From the NCBI RefSeq assembly GCF_000243675.2, contig NZ_AHMM02000023.1, positions 1 through 64,000 of the forward strand: a stretch of 64,000 nucleotides of DNA, in the 5' to 3' direction. Of this stretch, positions 1-7,944 are shown one piece after another (the stretch's first letter is position 1; each line of letters opens with the position of its first letter). Both the position numbers and the translations under genes were made by a program. The notes under the pieces are model-generated. The model did no database searches, had not been told where the DNA came from, and was given only the letters and a program-made list of their open reading frames with translations. The DNA is from Leptospira inadai serovar Lyme str. 10. GTDB taxonomy: Bacteria; Spirochaetota; Leptospiria; Leptospirales; Leptospiraceae.

Positions 1-18
1 CATAACCTTACCCACAAG
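1..18 (+). repeat. Left terminal inverted repeat of the IS
   Basis: CATAACCTTACCCACAAG; its exact reverse complement lies at 1473-1490. The repeat could extend outward past base 1, which is not visible, but the matching right end gives no sign of it. Confidence 0.88.
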
Positions 19-77
19 ACGGATAAAAAGACTAGATTTTTCATAATTTTAGTCTTTAGATCTAGATGGGACCTAAG

Positions 78-1471
78 ATGAAGACTAAACATTGGAGTAG
101 TACTTTTGAAACCGATTTAGATTGGATCGAAGAGGAGTTTTTGTCGCTGAATCTTGGAGATAAGCGATTAAATAAGCGTTTAAAAAAATCATAAGTGCGA
201 TGTCTAAACGAACTGATTCGAGCTTACCTGACATATTCGGGAATTGGGCCGGGACTAAAGCAGCCTATCGTTTTTTTTCCAATCCGAATGTATCGGCGGA
301 AAAGATTGTTACTCCGCATTCAATCGCAACAAAGAAGCGACTTCAAAATCAAGAAACGGTTTTGGTATTAAGCGACACAACAGAAATTTATTATCGAAAT
401 AGAGTTCGAGTCGAAGGTTTAGGACCGATGAATTCCGAATTCGACCAGGGACTTCTTTTACATCCTTCGATAGCATTTACGACCGAAGGGATACCTTTAG
501 GAATCTTGGATTTTAAGATGTGGACTCGTTTAAGTTTAGGTTCAAAGCACTTATCTCGGGACGTAAGAAAGAAAACGCCTATAGAAAATAAGGAAAGCAT
601 AAAATGGCTTCAAGGATATAGAGCGACATGCGAATTCGCCGAAGATTCGGATGCGAAATATATATTTATTTGCGATAGAGAAGCGGATGTTTTCGAACTA
701 TTTCATGAATATGTAAAGGCCGGTGAAAATGCACCGGATCTGCTTATACGTGCGGTTTACGACAGAAGGATCGAAGGTGGCGAACATTCTTGGTCCTATC
801 TTGAAACTTTGAAGCCTGTAGATACATACACGATTTCAGTTCCAAGAAAAAAAGGAAAAGCCAGCAGAGAGGCCCAAATCGAAATTCGATTCGAAAAGTT
901 ATCAATAAAGCCTCCTAAATTTAAGGAATTTGAAAGTATAGATATGTATGCCGTATCCGCAACGGAGATTAATGGGTCTTCCGATGAATCGATTCAATGG
1001 AAATTTTTAACGACAATTCCGATTCAAACTTCGGAAGACGCAAAGAAAATTATCGCCTATTACAAAAGTCGTTGGGGCATCGAAGTCTATTTCAAAATTC
1101 TAAAGTCCGGATGCATGATAGAATCTACTCAGTTTAAATTTGGCAATCGATTCAAAGCTTGTATTGCAGTCAGTGCAGTCGTAGCTTGGAGGGTGATGAT
1201 GCTGACATTCTTAGGCAGAAATATTCCCGGTCTAAAAGCTTCGATTATGTTCGAACCTTTTGAATGGAAAGGTGCATATTGTAGACTCTACGAAACATCC
1301 AAGCCTCCGAAGGAAGAACCCGAATTAAGTACGGTTCTGGATTGGATTGCAAAATTAGGAGGTCACTTAGCCCGGAAGTCGGACACACCTCCCGGACCAT
1401 TAACCATATTCAAAGGTCTAACCCGACTTTTGGATCTGGCCTTCATGTATAAATTATTCACACAGAAATAG
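78..1471 (+). CDS. IS50/Tn5-like transposase, probably expressed by -1 frameshift
   Basis: DDE transposase that would cut and join the IS ends. The reading starts at ATG 78 (MKTKHWSSTFETDLDW) and gives the Tn5-type DNA-binding segment LNLGDKRLNKRL, then meets TAA at 192-194. The homologous protein continues in the -1 frame (KKIISAMSKRTDSS and onward). The change of frame falls on CGT TTA AAA AAA at 177-188, which holds canonical slippery heptamers (T TTA AAA at 179-185, A AAA AAA at 182-188). Joined this way the product is about 464 residues, close to the 476 of Tn5 transposase. Catalytic motifs are SDTTEIYYR, ICDREADVFE and the YREK signature in YKSRWGIEVYFKILK. Without frameshifting only the part from about 200 would be read, lacking the first 41 residues. 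A plain inactivating frameshift is the alternative. Confidence 0.85.
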
Positions 1472-1472
1472 A

Positions 1473-1490
1473 CTTGTGGGTAAGGTTATG
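1473..1490 (-). repeat. Right terminal inverted repeat of the IS
   Basis: CTTGTGGGTAAGGTTATG, the exact reverse complement of bases 1-18. It begins one base after the transposase stop codon (1469-1471). The eight bases CCCACAAG at 1492-1499, just outside the element, repeat the inner part of the left end, so 1473-1499 can also fold into an 8-bp stem. Confidence 0.88.
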
Positions 1491-1536
1491 GCCCACAAGG
1501 GCGGGGTTTATTAAGTAAATTCTACTCTCCGGGTTT

Positions 1537-1564
1537 GCAGAGGACAGAAGACAGAGGGCAGAAC
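1537..1564. repeat. Four tandem 7-bp repeats
   Basis: GCAGAGG, ACAGAAG, ACAGAGG and GCAGAAC follow each other without gaps, with consensus RCAGARG. The run is purine-rich and lies between the IS and the porin terminator. Function unknown. Confidence 0.5.
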
Positions 1565-1680
1565 ATTGATAAACGAAATTTCCACGTACTAGAGAAAAAT
1601 TCCTGTGTACAGGAGATCTTTCCTCTACTTCTGTAACTTTTCCAAACCTCGAGCAGCTTCTGTCATCTGCATTGAAAATG

Positions 1681-1709
1681 AAAAAGGCGCCCTTGGGGGA
1701 CGCCTTTTT
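1681..1709 (-). terminator. Terminator after the porin gene
   Basis: AAAAAGGCG (1681-1689) pairs with CGCCTTTTT (1701-1709) around an 11-base loop. Read on the minus strand it is a G/C hairpin ending in a T run, 37 bases past the porin stop codon. The A/T tails are symmetric, so it could also stop transcription coming from the IS side. Confidence 0.8.
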
Positions 1710-1745
1710 CAATTCTTTTTCCCATACCTTAGGAAAGAATACAAT

Positions 1746-3383
1746 TTAGAACTTAGCTACAACTCCGAGAGTAAACCCGATTTGGTCGCTTCTTCTATGA
1801 CCGGAAGAGTCGACGAATTGTTTACCTAAGGACCAGTCTCTTCTCATATCCAATTTAATGAGAAGGTTTTCAGTAAAGTTCCAAACAGGTGTTATCGTGA
1901 AGGTTCTGTACTGTCCGTAGTTGTTCATTCCGTTGTAATGCTTATAGTTATCGCTTAGTTTGGATTTGACCCAATCCGCTGCAGTCGCATAGCCTTGGGC
2001 ATTGATCTCGGCCAAACCGGCGGTACTATTCAAAATTCCGTTCAACCTGGGACTTGCTGCAAGAATAGCGTTCGCAATTGCCGTATCGGTAGCCACTTGG
2101 TAGGTACTAAGAGTATTATTGATACCCGTGGTACCGAAAGCACCAGGAGCGAATGTGTTCAACGCACCGTTGTTTAGCTTATCGTCCAAATACTCATAAC
2201 GAATATTGACTCCCCAAGATTCGTTGATTTTGAATTTGGAAAAAATACCGTAAGCTTTGTAGATACTCTTGTTGTTTTCACTCGTTACCTGACCCATTGC
2301 GAGTCCGCCGAGAGTTACCGCATTGTTCGGGTTATAACCTTGTTGGTTCAATCCACCGTTAGATAGAGTTCCCCCTTTCTGGCTCCAAGTATAATCCAAG
2401 TCGATCTGAATTCTGTCGGTAGGTGTAATCGATAAGATTGCATGGTTCATGAACCAATAGTCTTTGTTATATCGATTACGCGGTGCCGTCGGAGAAACTG
2501 ATGCAGGAGTATTGAGGTCTCCAGCTAAAGCATTCGCTAATAAAGCCTGATGAACATCAACGCGTCCGTTTGCCATATCCGAAGAGTAGATCGTATTCCA
2601 GGTGATCGCGAGTTTATTTTCGATCAATTGACCCTTTAACTGAGTTCCTACCGATTTATGCTGAGTGTATGCTTCAACATAAGGGCTGTGAGTGGTGTCC
2701 GTCAAAGCCGCACTAGTAGGAGCGAGATAACCGGTTCCCTGTCCACTGTTATAGAGATAAAAGGTTCCAGACCATTTATCGCTAAATTGAGTGGTTAAAC
2801 GGGCACCGGTGTGAATGAAAGGGATCGTATTCTGGAAGATGGCCCCTATCGAGTAGTTGGGGTTGTTCATCGACTCGAGAACCTCGTAGCCGATATGCGT
2901 AGCCATCTTTCCTACATCCAGTGTCATCCCCTTTAAGACCGGGAAATAAAAGCTTACATATGCCTGCTTTAGCATGTTCATATTGTAAATTTGGTTCGAG
3001 GTGGTGTAGGGTGTTTCCTGGAATGCGTTGTTCTGTCCGTTTTGGAAGTCTACTCGGAATCCCCAGGGAGTTGATTTCTCCGCAACTTTCTGAACAACCA
3101 AGGATACAGCGTTGATCGCAAAGTTTTTATTGTTCGTTTCGAAAGCGCGGGTCGTATCTACAGAGTTTCCTTGGAGTGGGTTATTATTGTACATATAATA
3201 CACATCCACGAATCCGGAATACTCTACCTTATCGTACCATTTTTGCTCGACTGGCTCCGGCTCGGCGGCGGCCGGAGCTGCTACCGCGGCTTCTGCTGCG
3301 GGCTTCTTGGCTTGGGCAAAAACCGAAGAAGCACTCATCAGGGCCAGGGAAGCAATGAGGCTGATTGTTTTTGTTCTCATCAT
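1746..3383 (-). CDS. Outer-membrane beta-barrel porin (BBP2/OmpL-like)
   Basis: A secreted protein of about 545 residues with a clear signal peptide ([23 protein letters not shown]), a low-complexity Ala/Pro/Glu linker, then a long region of alternating aromatic and polar strands beginning [20 protein letters not shown] and ending FTLGVVAKF. The opening strand and final phenylalanine are typical of outer-membrane barrels. The phrase YSGFVDVYY is common in the putative beta-barrel porin-2 family, so the likely role is diffusion of small solutes across the outer membrane; the substrate is unknown. The frame opens at 3416, but two AGGAG boxes (3385-3389 and 3394-3398, minus strand) sit just before ATG 3383 and ATG 3380, so the true start is one of these. 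The gene stands alone, with its own terminator and a long upstream region. Confidence 0.85.
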   Translation of the reverse strand: MMRTKTISLIASLALMSASSVFAQAKKPAAEAAVAAPAAAEPEPVEQKWYDKVEYSGFVDVYYMYNNNPLQGNSVDTTRAFETNNKNFAINAVSLVVQKVAEKSTPWGFRVDFQNGQNNAFQETPYTTSNQIYNMNMLKQAYVSFYFPVLKGMTLDVGKMATHIGYEVLESMNNPNYSIGAIFQNTIPFIHTGARLTTQFSDKWSGTFYLYNSGQGTGYLAPTSAALTDTTHSPYVEAYTQHKSVGTQLKGQLIENKLAITWNTIYSSDMANGRVDVHQALLANALAGDLNTPASVSPTAPRNRYNKDYWFMNHAILSITPTDRIQIDLDYTWSQKGGTLSNGGLNQQGYNPNNAVTLGGLAMGQVTSENNKSIYKAYGIFSKFKINESWGVNIRYEYLDDKLNNGALNTFAPGAFGTTGINNTLSTYQVATDTAIANAILAASPRLNGILNSTAGLAEINAQGYATAADWVKSKLSDNYKHYNGMNNYGQYRTFTITPVWNFTENLLIKLDMRRDWSLGKQFVDSSGHRRSDQIGFTLGVVAKF

Positions 3384-3737
3384 TCTCCTAAATCTCCTAT
3401 GCCGCTTTATATGCAACTAGCGTACCAATAGAAAAAAATTAAGCAATGAGACAAAATATGCCTCAAAAACGTATCTCAAAGGGAAATTTTGTGTGTTGGA
3501 TTTGGTCTTACTCTCTTAAATTTGCTGTAGATTTACAGTGTGCTTAAATATTAGACATTGCTTATTTGTCTAATAAATGGGCATGCTACGGTTCTAACCG
3601 GCTTTCGACGGTTAAAATTCATCCAAAAGATGTAGACGAAGGCGGGGATTCGTATCGTTTCGGAATAAATTATTTCATTTAGAAATCTACGGCCTTATCA
3701 GGGTCCGTTCTTGAATCGGATTCTATATGACGGTTTT
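3384..3737. other. Intergenic region upstream of the porin gene
   Basis: About 350 bases without a gene. It contains an inverted repeat with 9-bp arms (3549-3575), a smaller one CTGTA-GATT-TACAG (3525-3538) and a hairpin with arms TAACCG/CGGTTA (3595-3614). It must hold the porin promoter, reading toward lower coordinates. I could not pick a confident -35/-10 pair. Confidence 0.55.
3549..3575. promoter_or_regulatory. Operator-like inverted repeat upstream of porin
   Basis: TATTAGACA (3549-3557) and TGTCTAATA (3567-3575) are perfect reverse complements separated by nine bases. The arms are A/T-rich and there is no T run, so this looks like a binding site for a dimeric regulator rather than a terminator. 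It lies about 165 bases before the porin start codon. Confidence 0.4.
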
Positions 3738-5051
3738 TTAATTGAGCCGATACGTCGTTTTAACGAACTCCAGTAATATTCTTTGCTGGTTCTTTTCGGG
3801 AAAATTCAAAACTAAGTCCAGGCTGGATTTTAGTATTTCTCCGATTTTTTTAGCGGGAATTTCGGGTAACTCTTCTAAAATTCTAGTGCCGTCCAACTCC
3901 AGATCGCTTAACAATAGGGGGGGATTTGTCTCCAACACTTCCTTGGCTCTATCGACCCAAGATGCCCTCTGTCCGGTCCAAGCTTTCCAAAAAGAAGCCA
4001 GCTCCAAACATACCTGCCGGATTTCCGATTTTCCCGAATATTGCGCAATCGGATGCAATAATATTTTTCTGAGTCCGATCGGAGAAGAAAGGGAACTCTC
4101 CGAGGAAAGCAGGTTTTCCAATATTCCGCACAGAAATTGAGAATCCTTGGTTCTTTGATTGGAAAAATGAAGCGCCTTACAAAACCGCTTTCCGGGGTCC
4201 GCGACAGCCGACGATCCGAATGTAGCTTTCAGAAAATAGGAGATTCGCAACCGATCCGGCGCTGTTGCTAATTCCGCGATCGATTTTATCTTCTCTTCCC
4301 AAGCAGGATTCGCATTTTCGTATAAATCTTTTCCGTAGAAAAGTTCTAAGATTCCGAATTTGCGGAGAAGAGATAAAGAGGCGCTCGGGTCCTTCGCTTT
4401 TAGGATCTTTAGGAATTCGTCATGAATTCTCTCCGCGGAAACCTTGGCCGTGATGGACTTACTCTCCTGAATCGCCAAAGCCGTCTTGGGATGAATCGTA
4501 AAACCGAGCTGGGATACGAATCGAATGGCGCGGACCGGGCGCAGCCCGTCTTCTTCAAATCGGGAGCGGGCGACGCCGATCGTCCGTATCGTTTTTTCCG
4601 CAATATCGTTCAGGCCCTCATGTTCATCTACGAGATCTTCTCTCAAAATATCCAGAGCCAGCGCATTCATCGTAAAGTCGCGCCTCTTTAAATCTTCACT
4701 CAGACTGACCCCGAATGAAACCTGCTCGGGACGTCGACCATCCTTATACTCTTCATCCTTACGAAATGTGGTGAGTTCGTAGGATCGATCCTTGATCAGT
4801 ACGGTTACGGTTCCGTGCTTAATACCGGTTGGCACGACTCTTCTAAACAATTTTTGAATCTGTTCGGGGAGAAGAGAAACCGCAATATCATATTCGTGAG
4901 GCGTTTTTCCCAGAACTAGATCCCTAACGGATCCTCCGACAAGATAGGATTTACCGCCGAAGCTTTGAATGGTGTTCGCGATTTCTAGTAGGTCTTCTAT
5001 ATAGGGGGAAGGTATGCCTTGGATAAGTTCTTTAGCGGAGGGGAATTTCAT
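3738..5051 (-). CDS. cca: CCA tRNA nucleotidyltransferase / poly(A) polymerase family
   Basis: Class II nucleotidyltransferase of 437 residues that adds or repairs the 3' CCA of tRNAs; some members add poly(A) instead. Visible motifs are YLVGGSVRDLVLG, then PHEYDIA at the metal site, RRDFTMNALALD, RPVRAIRFVSQLGF and SAERIHDEF. The metal site reads E-x-D where most family members have D-x-D, which keeps two carboxylates. A TTG at 5072 also opens the frame, but ATG 5051 overlaps the stop of the upstream lipoprotein gene (ATGA, 5048-5051), so translation is probably coupled and MKFPSAKEL is taken as the start. The choice between CCA-adding enzyme and poly(A) polymerase cannot be made by eye. Confidence 0.88.
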   Translation of the reverse strand: MKFPSAKELIQGIPSPYIEDLLEIANTIQSFGGKSYLVGGSVRDLVLGKTPHEYDIAVSLLPEQIQKLFRRVVPTGIKHGTVTVLIKDRSYELTTFRKDEEYKDGRRPEQVSFGVSLSEDLKRRDFTMNALALDILREDLVDEHEGLNDIAEKTIRTIGVARSRFEEDGLRPVRAIRFVSQLGFTIHPKTALAIQESKSITAKVSAERIHDEFLKILKAKDPSASLSLLRKFGILELFYGKDLYENANPAWEEKIKSIAELATAPDRLRISYFLKATFGSSAVADPGKRFCKALHFSNQRTKDSQFLCGILENLLSSESSLSSPIGLRKILLHPIAQYSGKSEIRQVCLELASFWKAWTGQRASWVDRAKEVLETNPPLLLSDLELDGTRILEELPEIPAKKIGEILKSSLDLVLNFPEKNQQRILLEFVKTTYRLN

Positions 5052-5395
5052 TCTTGGGTAAACTTCTTCCAAAGAGGAAGGTACTTTTCGCGAAGTTGAG
5101 CGTTTTTAGAAAGAAGTTCCTCGATCTGTTTCCCGGTTTTTTGGTCTACGGAAATTCTCAAGAAGGGTAGATCCGCTTTCTGCGAAAGAATTCCGTCTAT
5201 GATCAGGCTAGTTTCCTTCAGAGCCTCATCGCAAATATCTTTGTATTCTAGCTCGGGGTGTGCGGCGCAGAGAATCGATAATTCTAGGAACTTTCCGTTT
5301 TTCTTTAGTTCCAACATCCGACTGCGGACATCGCTTCCGCAATGAAAGACTAGTAGTAACGAAACGCAGAACAAAATGGATTTGATCCGAACCAT
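5048..5395 (-). CDS. Small putative lipoprotein of unknown function
   Basis: 115 residues. The N-terminus MVRIKSILFCVSLLLVFHC is a short basic and hydrophobic signal ending in a cysteine, which fits the loose lipobox of spirochaetes (V-F-H-C). The mature part is a charged, mostly helical chain (RSRMLELKKNGKFLELSILC, ending LPLWKKFTQE) with no domain I recognise. It overlaps the CCA enzyme gene by 4 bp and so is probably made from the same message. A role linked to tRNA is not implied. Confidence 0.7.
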   Translation of the reverse strand: MVRIKSILFCVSLLLVFHCGSDVRSRMLELKKNGKFLELSILCAAHPELEYKDICDEALKETSLIIDGILSQKADLPFLRISVDQKTGKQIEELLSKNAQLREKYLPLWKKFTQE

Positions 5396-5448
5396 ACGAT
5401 AGAAAGATTTAAAAGGAAAGTGGAAAGGGAAAGTCCTTTTTCGGAATT

Positions 5449-5856
5449 TTACGGTTCGACCGTCGGCGAAAATGCTAGATTGGCCAGCTTATCGGCCTTC
5501 TTGTTTTTTTCCCGAAGAACATGCGCAATTTTGAAAGAGGCTAATTTGGAGCTCAAAGCCAGCACTCTCCGTTTTGCCTCTATCAAGTGAGGGGATTTGA
5601 CTTTGTATTCGCCGGTCACTTGCTTGACCACCAATTCCGAGTCCAAAAAAGCCTTCACTTCGGATGCCTTATTTTCCAAACACCAGAGCAGCCCGGCCTC
5701 TAAGGCGGCCCATTCCGCGGTATTATTCGTTCCGTCTTTGATTCTTTCCGAAATAGAGTGAATTTCTTCTTCCCCCTCAAAAATCGCGACACCGATCGAA
5801 GAAGGGCCCGGATTTCCCTTAGAAGCGCCGTCGCAGAAGATCGTGAATTTTCTCAA
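5449..5856 (-). CDS. rnhA: Ribonuclease HI family protein
   Basis: 135 residues. It would cut the RNA strand of RNA-DNA hybrids. The core motifs are present: CDGASKGNPGP with the first catalytic Asp, TNNTAEWAALEAGL with the Glu, FLDSELVVKQ with the second Asp, and KKADKLANLA with the last Asp. The chain is short and lacks the basic protrusion of E. coli RNase HI, as in the archaeal/Bacillus-like type. The open frame extends to 6027, but conservation begins at LRKFTIF. The TTG at 5856 overlaps the TGA stop of the upstream membrane-protein gene (TTGA, 5853-5856), so this coupled TTG is taken as the start. Confidence 0.88.
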   Translation of the reverse strand: MRKFTIFCDGASKGNPGPSSIGVAIFEGEEEIHSISERIKDGTNNTAEWAALEAGLLWCLENKASEVKAFLDSELVVKQVTGEYKVKSPHLIEAKRRVLALSSKLASFKIAHVLREKNKKADKLANLAFSPTVEP

Positions 5857-6167
5857 TTTTGCTCTTCCCGCTTCCCGAAAAGAAAAAGAATCGGTTTCCA
5901 AAAAAAGACATATCCGATTAGAATCAGCAAAGATATAAAAAAAGATAGGCTGCCCAAAAGAATCGATTGCGAAGTCCTGTATATTTCGTCGAAGGCTGCC
6001 GGGAAAAAGATTCCCGCGAGCAAACACAGCAAGCCGAGACCTAGGCAGATAAATAAAAGCCAGGGAAGGCCAAGGTAATAAAAGAGAAAACTAAGTCCGG
6101 TTAAACCGAAAGCCATTCGATACGCGGAAGAACGGGTAAAATTTTCAACGAAAAGACGGAACGCCAT
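5853..6167 (-). CDS. Small membrane protein (SxtJ-like)
   Basis: 104 residues with two paired hydrophobic segments near the N-terminus (GLTGLSFLFYYLGLPWLLFICLGLGLLCLLAGIFF) and another pair after YRTSQSILLG, ending in a charged tail GKREEQN. The pattern resembles small SxtJ-type inner-membrane proteins, but this rests on overall shape only. The frame opens with TTG at 6203. ATG 6167 has AGGA six bases upstream and is preferred. It overlaps the RNase HI gene and is divergent from bpt. Confidence 0.6.
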   Translation of the reverse strand: MAFRLFVENFTRSSAYRMAFGLTGLSFLFYYLGLPWLLFICLGLGLLCLLAGIFFPAAFDEIYRTSQSILLGSLSFFISLLILIGYVFFWKPILFLFGKREEQN

Positions 6168-6282
6168 CGAATGTCCTATCCTGCCGAAGCTTTTCCTTGG
6201 CAACGGAAAAAAAGATCCGCTTTGAGAGTCCTCGAAGATCCTTTCGATTCCGTTAAAAATTTATTTTGGAAGATTTGATGCG

Positions 6283-7062
6283 ATGAATCTAAGATATCTG
6301 CGTTTCCTGGAATCAATCGGCGCATCGCCTTCAAGCGAATGCTCGTATTATCCGGGAAGACAATCGAAGGTAAAGGGGTTTCTACTCTCCGTTCCGCCGG
6401 ACGGTTCGGTCATGGATTTTTTACTAGCATCCGGTTTTAGGCGTTCCGGGAATTCTTATTATAGGACAGCCTGCGAAACTTGCAGCCATTGTTTGAGCTA
6501 CCGACTGCCTTTGCAAAAATTTACGATTTCCAAAAATCTGAAGAAGCTTCTGAAAAAAAATTCGGACTTATCTGTTAACGTCTCTAATCCGGAAATTACT
6601 TCCGAAAAGATAGAACTTTACATAAAATACCAAAAATCCCGTCACCCCGGAAGTTATGGCAGTACGGACTTAGAATTGCATGAGACGATGGTCGCACAAA
6701 TGTACAAAGGCTCCGAAAATTCGATAGAGTTGCAAATTCGAAGAGAGGAAATATTGCTAGGCTGGATTCTCTTGGATCGAGGTACGCTTAGCGTGTCTGC
6801 GGTCTATTCCGTATTTGATTCCGAGTATCAGGACAGAAGTTTGGGGAAGTTTTTAATCGGTAAATCGATTCTCTGGGCTAAAGAGATCGGTTATAAAGAC
6901 TACCACCTGGGCTTATTTCTTCCGGGTCATAAAAAAATGAACTATAAAGCAAATTGGAAACCTGCTGAAATTTTAGATCAGGAAACGGGAGAATGGATCG
7001 AATCCGAGAAATTCTTAAAGGAGTATTTTTCTAAGATGAACATGGACGGTAGTCGTTTGTGA
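6283..7062 (+). CDS. bpt: Aspartate/glutamate leucyltransferase (N-degron pathway)
   Basis: 259 residues. Bpt moves leucine from Leu-tRNA onto proteins with N-terminal Asp or Glu, marking them for ClpS/ClpAP degradation. The family signature is clear: YYRTACETCSHCLSYRLPL with its cysteines, then ISKNLKKLLKKNSDL, and a C-terminal GNAT-like half with YSVFDSEYQDRSLGKFLI and LFLPGHKKMNYKANWKP. Length is usual for the family. The start is ATG 6283, with GGAAG about ten bases upstream. It is transcribed away from the RNase H cluster. No ClpS or ClpA gene is in view. Confidence 0.88.
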   Translation: MNLRYLRFLESIGASPSSECSYYPGRQSKVKGFLLSVPPDGSVMDFLLASGFRRSGNSYYRTACETCSHCLSYRLPLQKFTISKNLKKLLKKNSDLSVNVSNPEITSEKIELYIKYQKSRHPGSYGSTDLELHETMVAQMYKGSENSIELQIRREEILLGWILLDRGTLSVSAVYSVFDSEYQDRSLGKFLIGKSILWAKEIGYKDYHLGLFLPGHKKMNYKANWKPAEILDQETGEWIESEKFLKEYFSKMNMDGSRL

Positions 7063-7171
7063 TGTCGAATTCATAAATCCTTTCAAATATAGTAACGGAT
7101 AAGCTTTGGGACCGGAGAGAAAGCTTCTAGAAAGACTTGTCAGGGGAACTCAATTCCTTAAAAAGGCAGGT

Positions 7172-7912
7172 ATGGCTAAAAAGATCATCGTCGTCGGGGC
7201 GTCTAGCGGCATTGGGAAAGAAATCGCCTCCCAACTTATCGGACAAGGTAACAAGGTTGCCTTGTTTGCTCGACGAGACAAGGAATTGAAAAAGATCGCA
7301 GGCTCTTTTAAGGGCGTAAAAGAGGATCAAGTTTTCATAGCTAAGCATGACGTAACCCAGTATTCGCAAGTTTCTACGACGTTTGCGAAAGCGATAAAGT
7401 TTCTTGGTGGCCTAGATGAGATTTATTATGCCTCGGGCGTAATGCATAGAATAGAACCGGAAGAATTCTCGGTTGAAAAAGATTTGGAAATGCTGGAAGT
7501 AAATCTTCTAGGGTGCGTTGCCTGGCTGGATTTGGCGGCAAAGTTTTTTCAAAATCAAAAGTCGGGAAAAATTATCGGAATTTCTTCGATTGCCGGGGAC
7601 AGGGGACGACGCGGAAATCCGGTCTATAATGCATCGAAGGCCGGGATGACTACGTATTTAGAAGCTCTTAGGAATCGATTAGCCGTAAAAGGAATTCAAG
7701 TCGTCACGGTTCGTCCCGGAATGATCGAAACACCCATGACGGCGGGATTATCCGGACTTCTCTGGCTGATCACTGCAAAGGAAGCGGCCGAGGTGATCCT
7801 TCATAAAGTCGACTCCGGTAAGGAAGATTTTTACGTTCCGGCTCGCTGGGCACTTGTGTCTCTGATCATTCGATCTATTCCTTCGTTTATCTTTCGAAGA
7901 CTATCGATATAA
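7172..7912 (+). CDS. Short-chain dehydrogenase, DprE2-like
   Basis: 246 residues. An NAD(P)-dependent SDR with the Rossmann motif GASSGIG (residues 9-15), the catalytic serine near 138 and Y152-x-x-x-K156 in [17 protein letters not shown]. This stretch is close in pattern to mycobacterial DprE2, the second half of the ribose-to-arabinose epimerase acting on polyprenyl phosphate. The next gene, 32 bases downstream, is a DprE1-like flavoprotein, which strengthens the reading. A TTG-started extension from 7106 exists, but ATG 7172 has AAGG/CAGG just upstream and begins right at the Rossmann fold ([15 protein letters not shown]). The C-terminus is hydrophobic and basic, as expected for contact with a lipid substrate. 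A general SDR with another substrate remains possible. Confidence 0.78.
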   Translation: MAKKIIVVGASSGIGKEIASQLIGQGNKVALFARRDKELKKIAGSFKGVKEDQVFIAKHDVTQYSQVSTTFAKAIKFLGGLDEIYYASGVMHRIEPEEFSVEKDLEMLEVNLLGCVAWLDLAAKFFQNQKSGKIIGISSIAGDRGRRGNPVYNASKAGMTTYLEALRNRLAVKGIQVVTVRPGMIETPMTAGLSGLLWLITAKEAAEVILHKVDSGKEDFYVPARWALVSLIIRSIPSFIFRRLSI

Positions 7913-7944
7913 ATACGAACAGCTACTAGTAAGGTAGGCAAGAC

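Larger units (their letters stand above)
1..1490 (+). mobile_element. IS4-family (IS50/Tn5-like) insertion sequence
   Basis: A complete-looking insertion sequence. The first 18 bases (CATAACCTTACCCACAAG) are repeated as a perfect inverted copy at 1473-1490, and one transposase gene fills the space between. The transposase has the D, D and E motifs of the Tn5/IS50 group of IS4. The element reaches base 1 of the window, so the left flank and any target duplication cannot be seen. Its codon use looks more A/T-rich than the genes that follow, which fits a mobile origin. Confidence 0.88.
1491..1745. other. Non-coding region between IS and porin gene
   Basis: No convincing gene. It holds an imperfect run of four 7-bp repeats (1537-1564), a short palindrome TCCTGTGTACAGGA at 1601-1614 and a terminator at 1681-1709. 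Short frames across it look like chance. Confidence 0.6.

Noticed and set aside
1458..1829. Short frames on both strands between the IS and the porin
   Set aside because: They cross the IS end, the terminator and the porin C-terminus and show no protein-like pattern.
7106..7171. TTG-started extension of the DprE2-like gene
   Set aside because: No ribosome site, while ATG 7172 has one and starts at the conserved fold.
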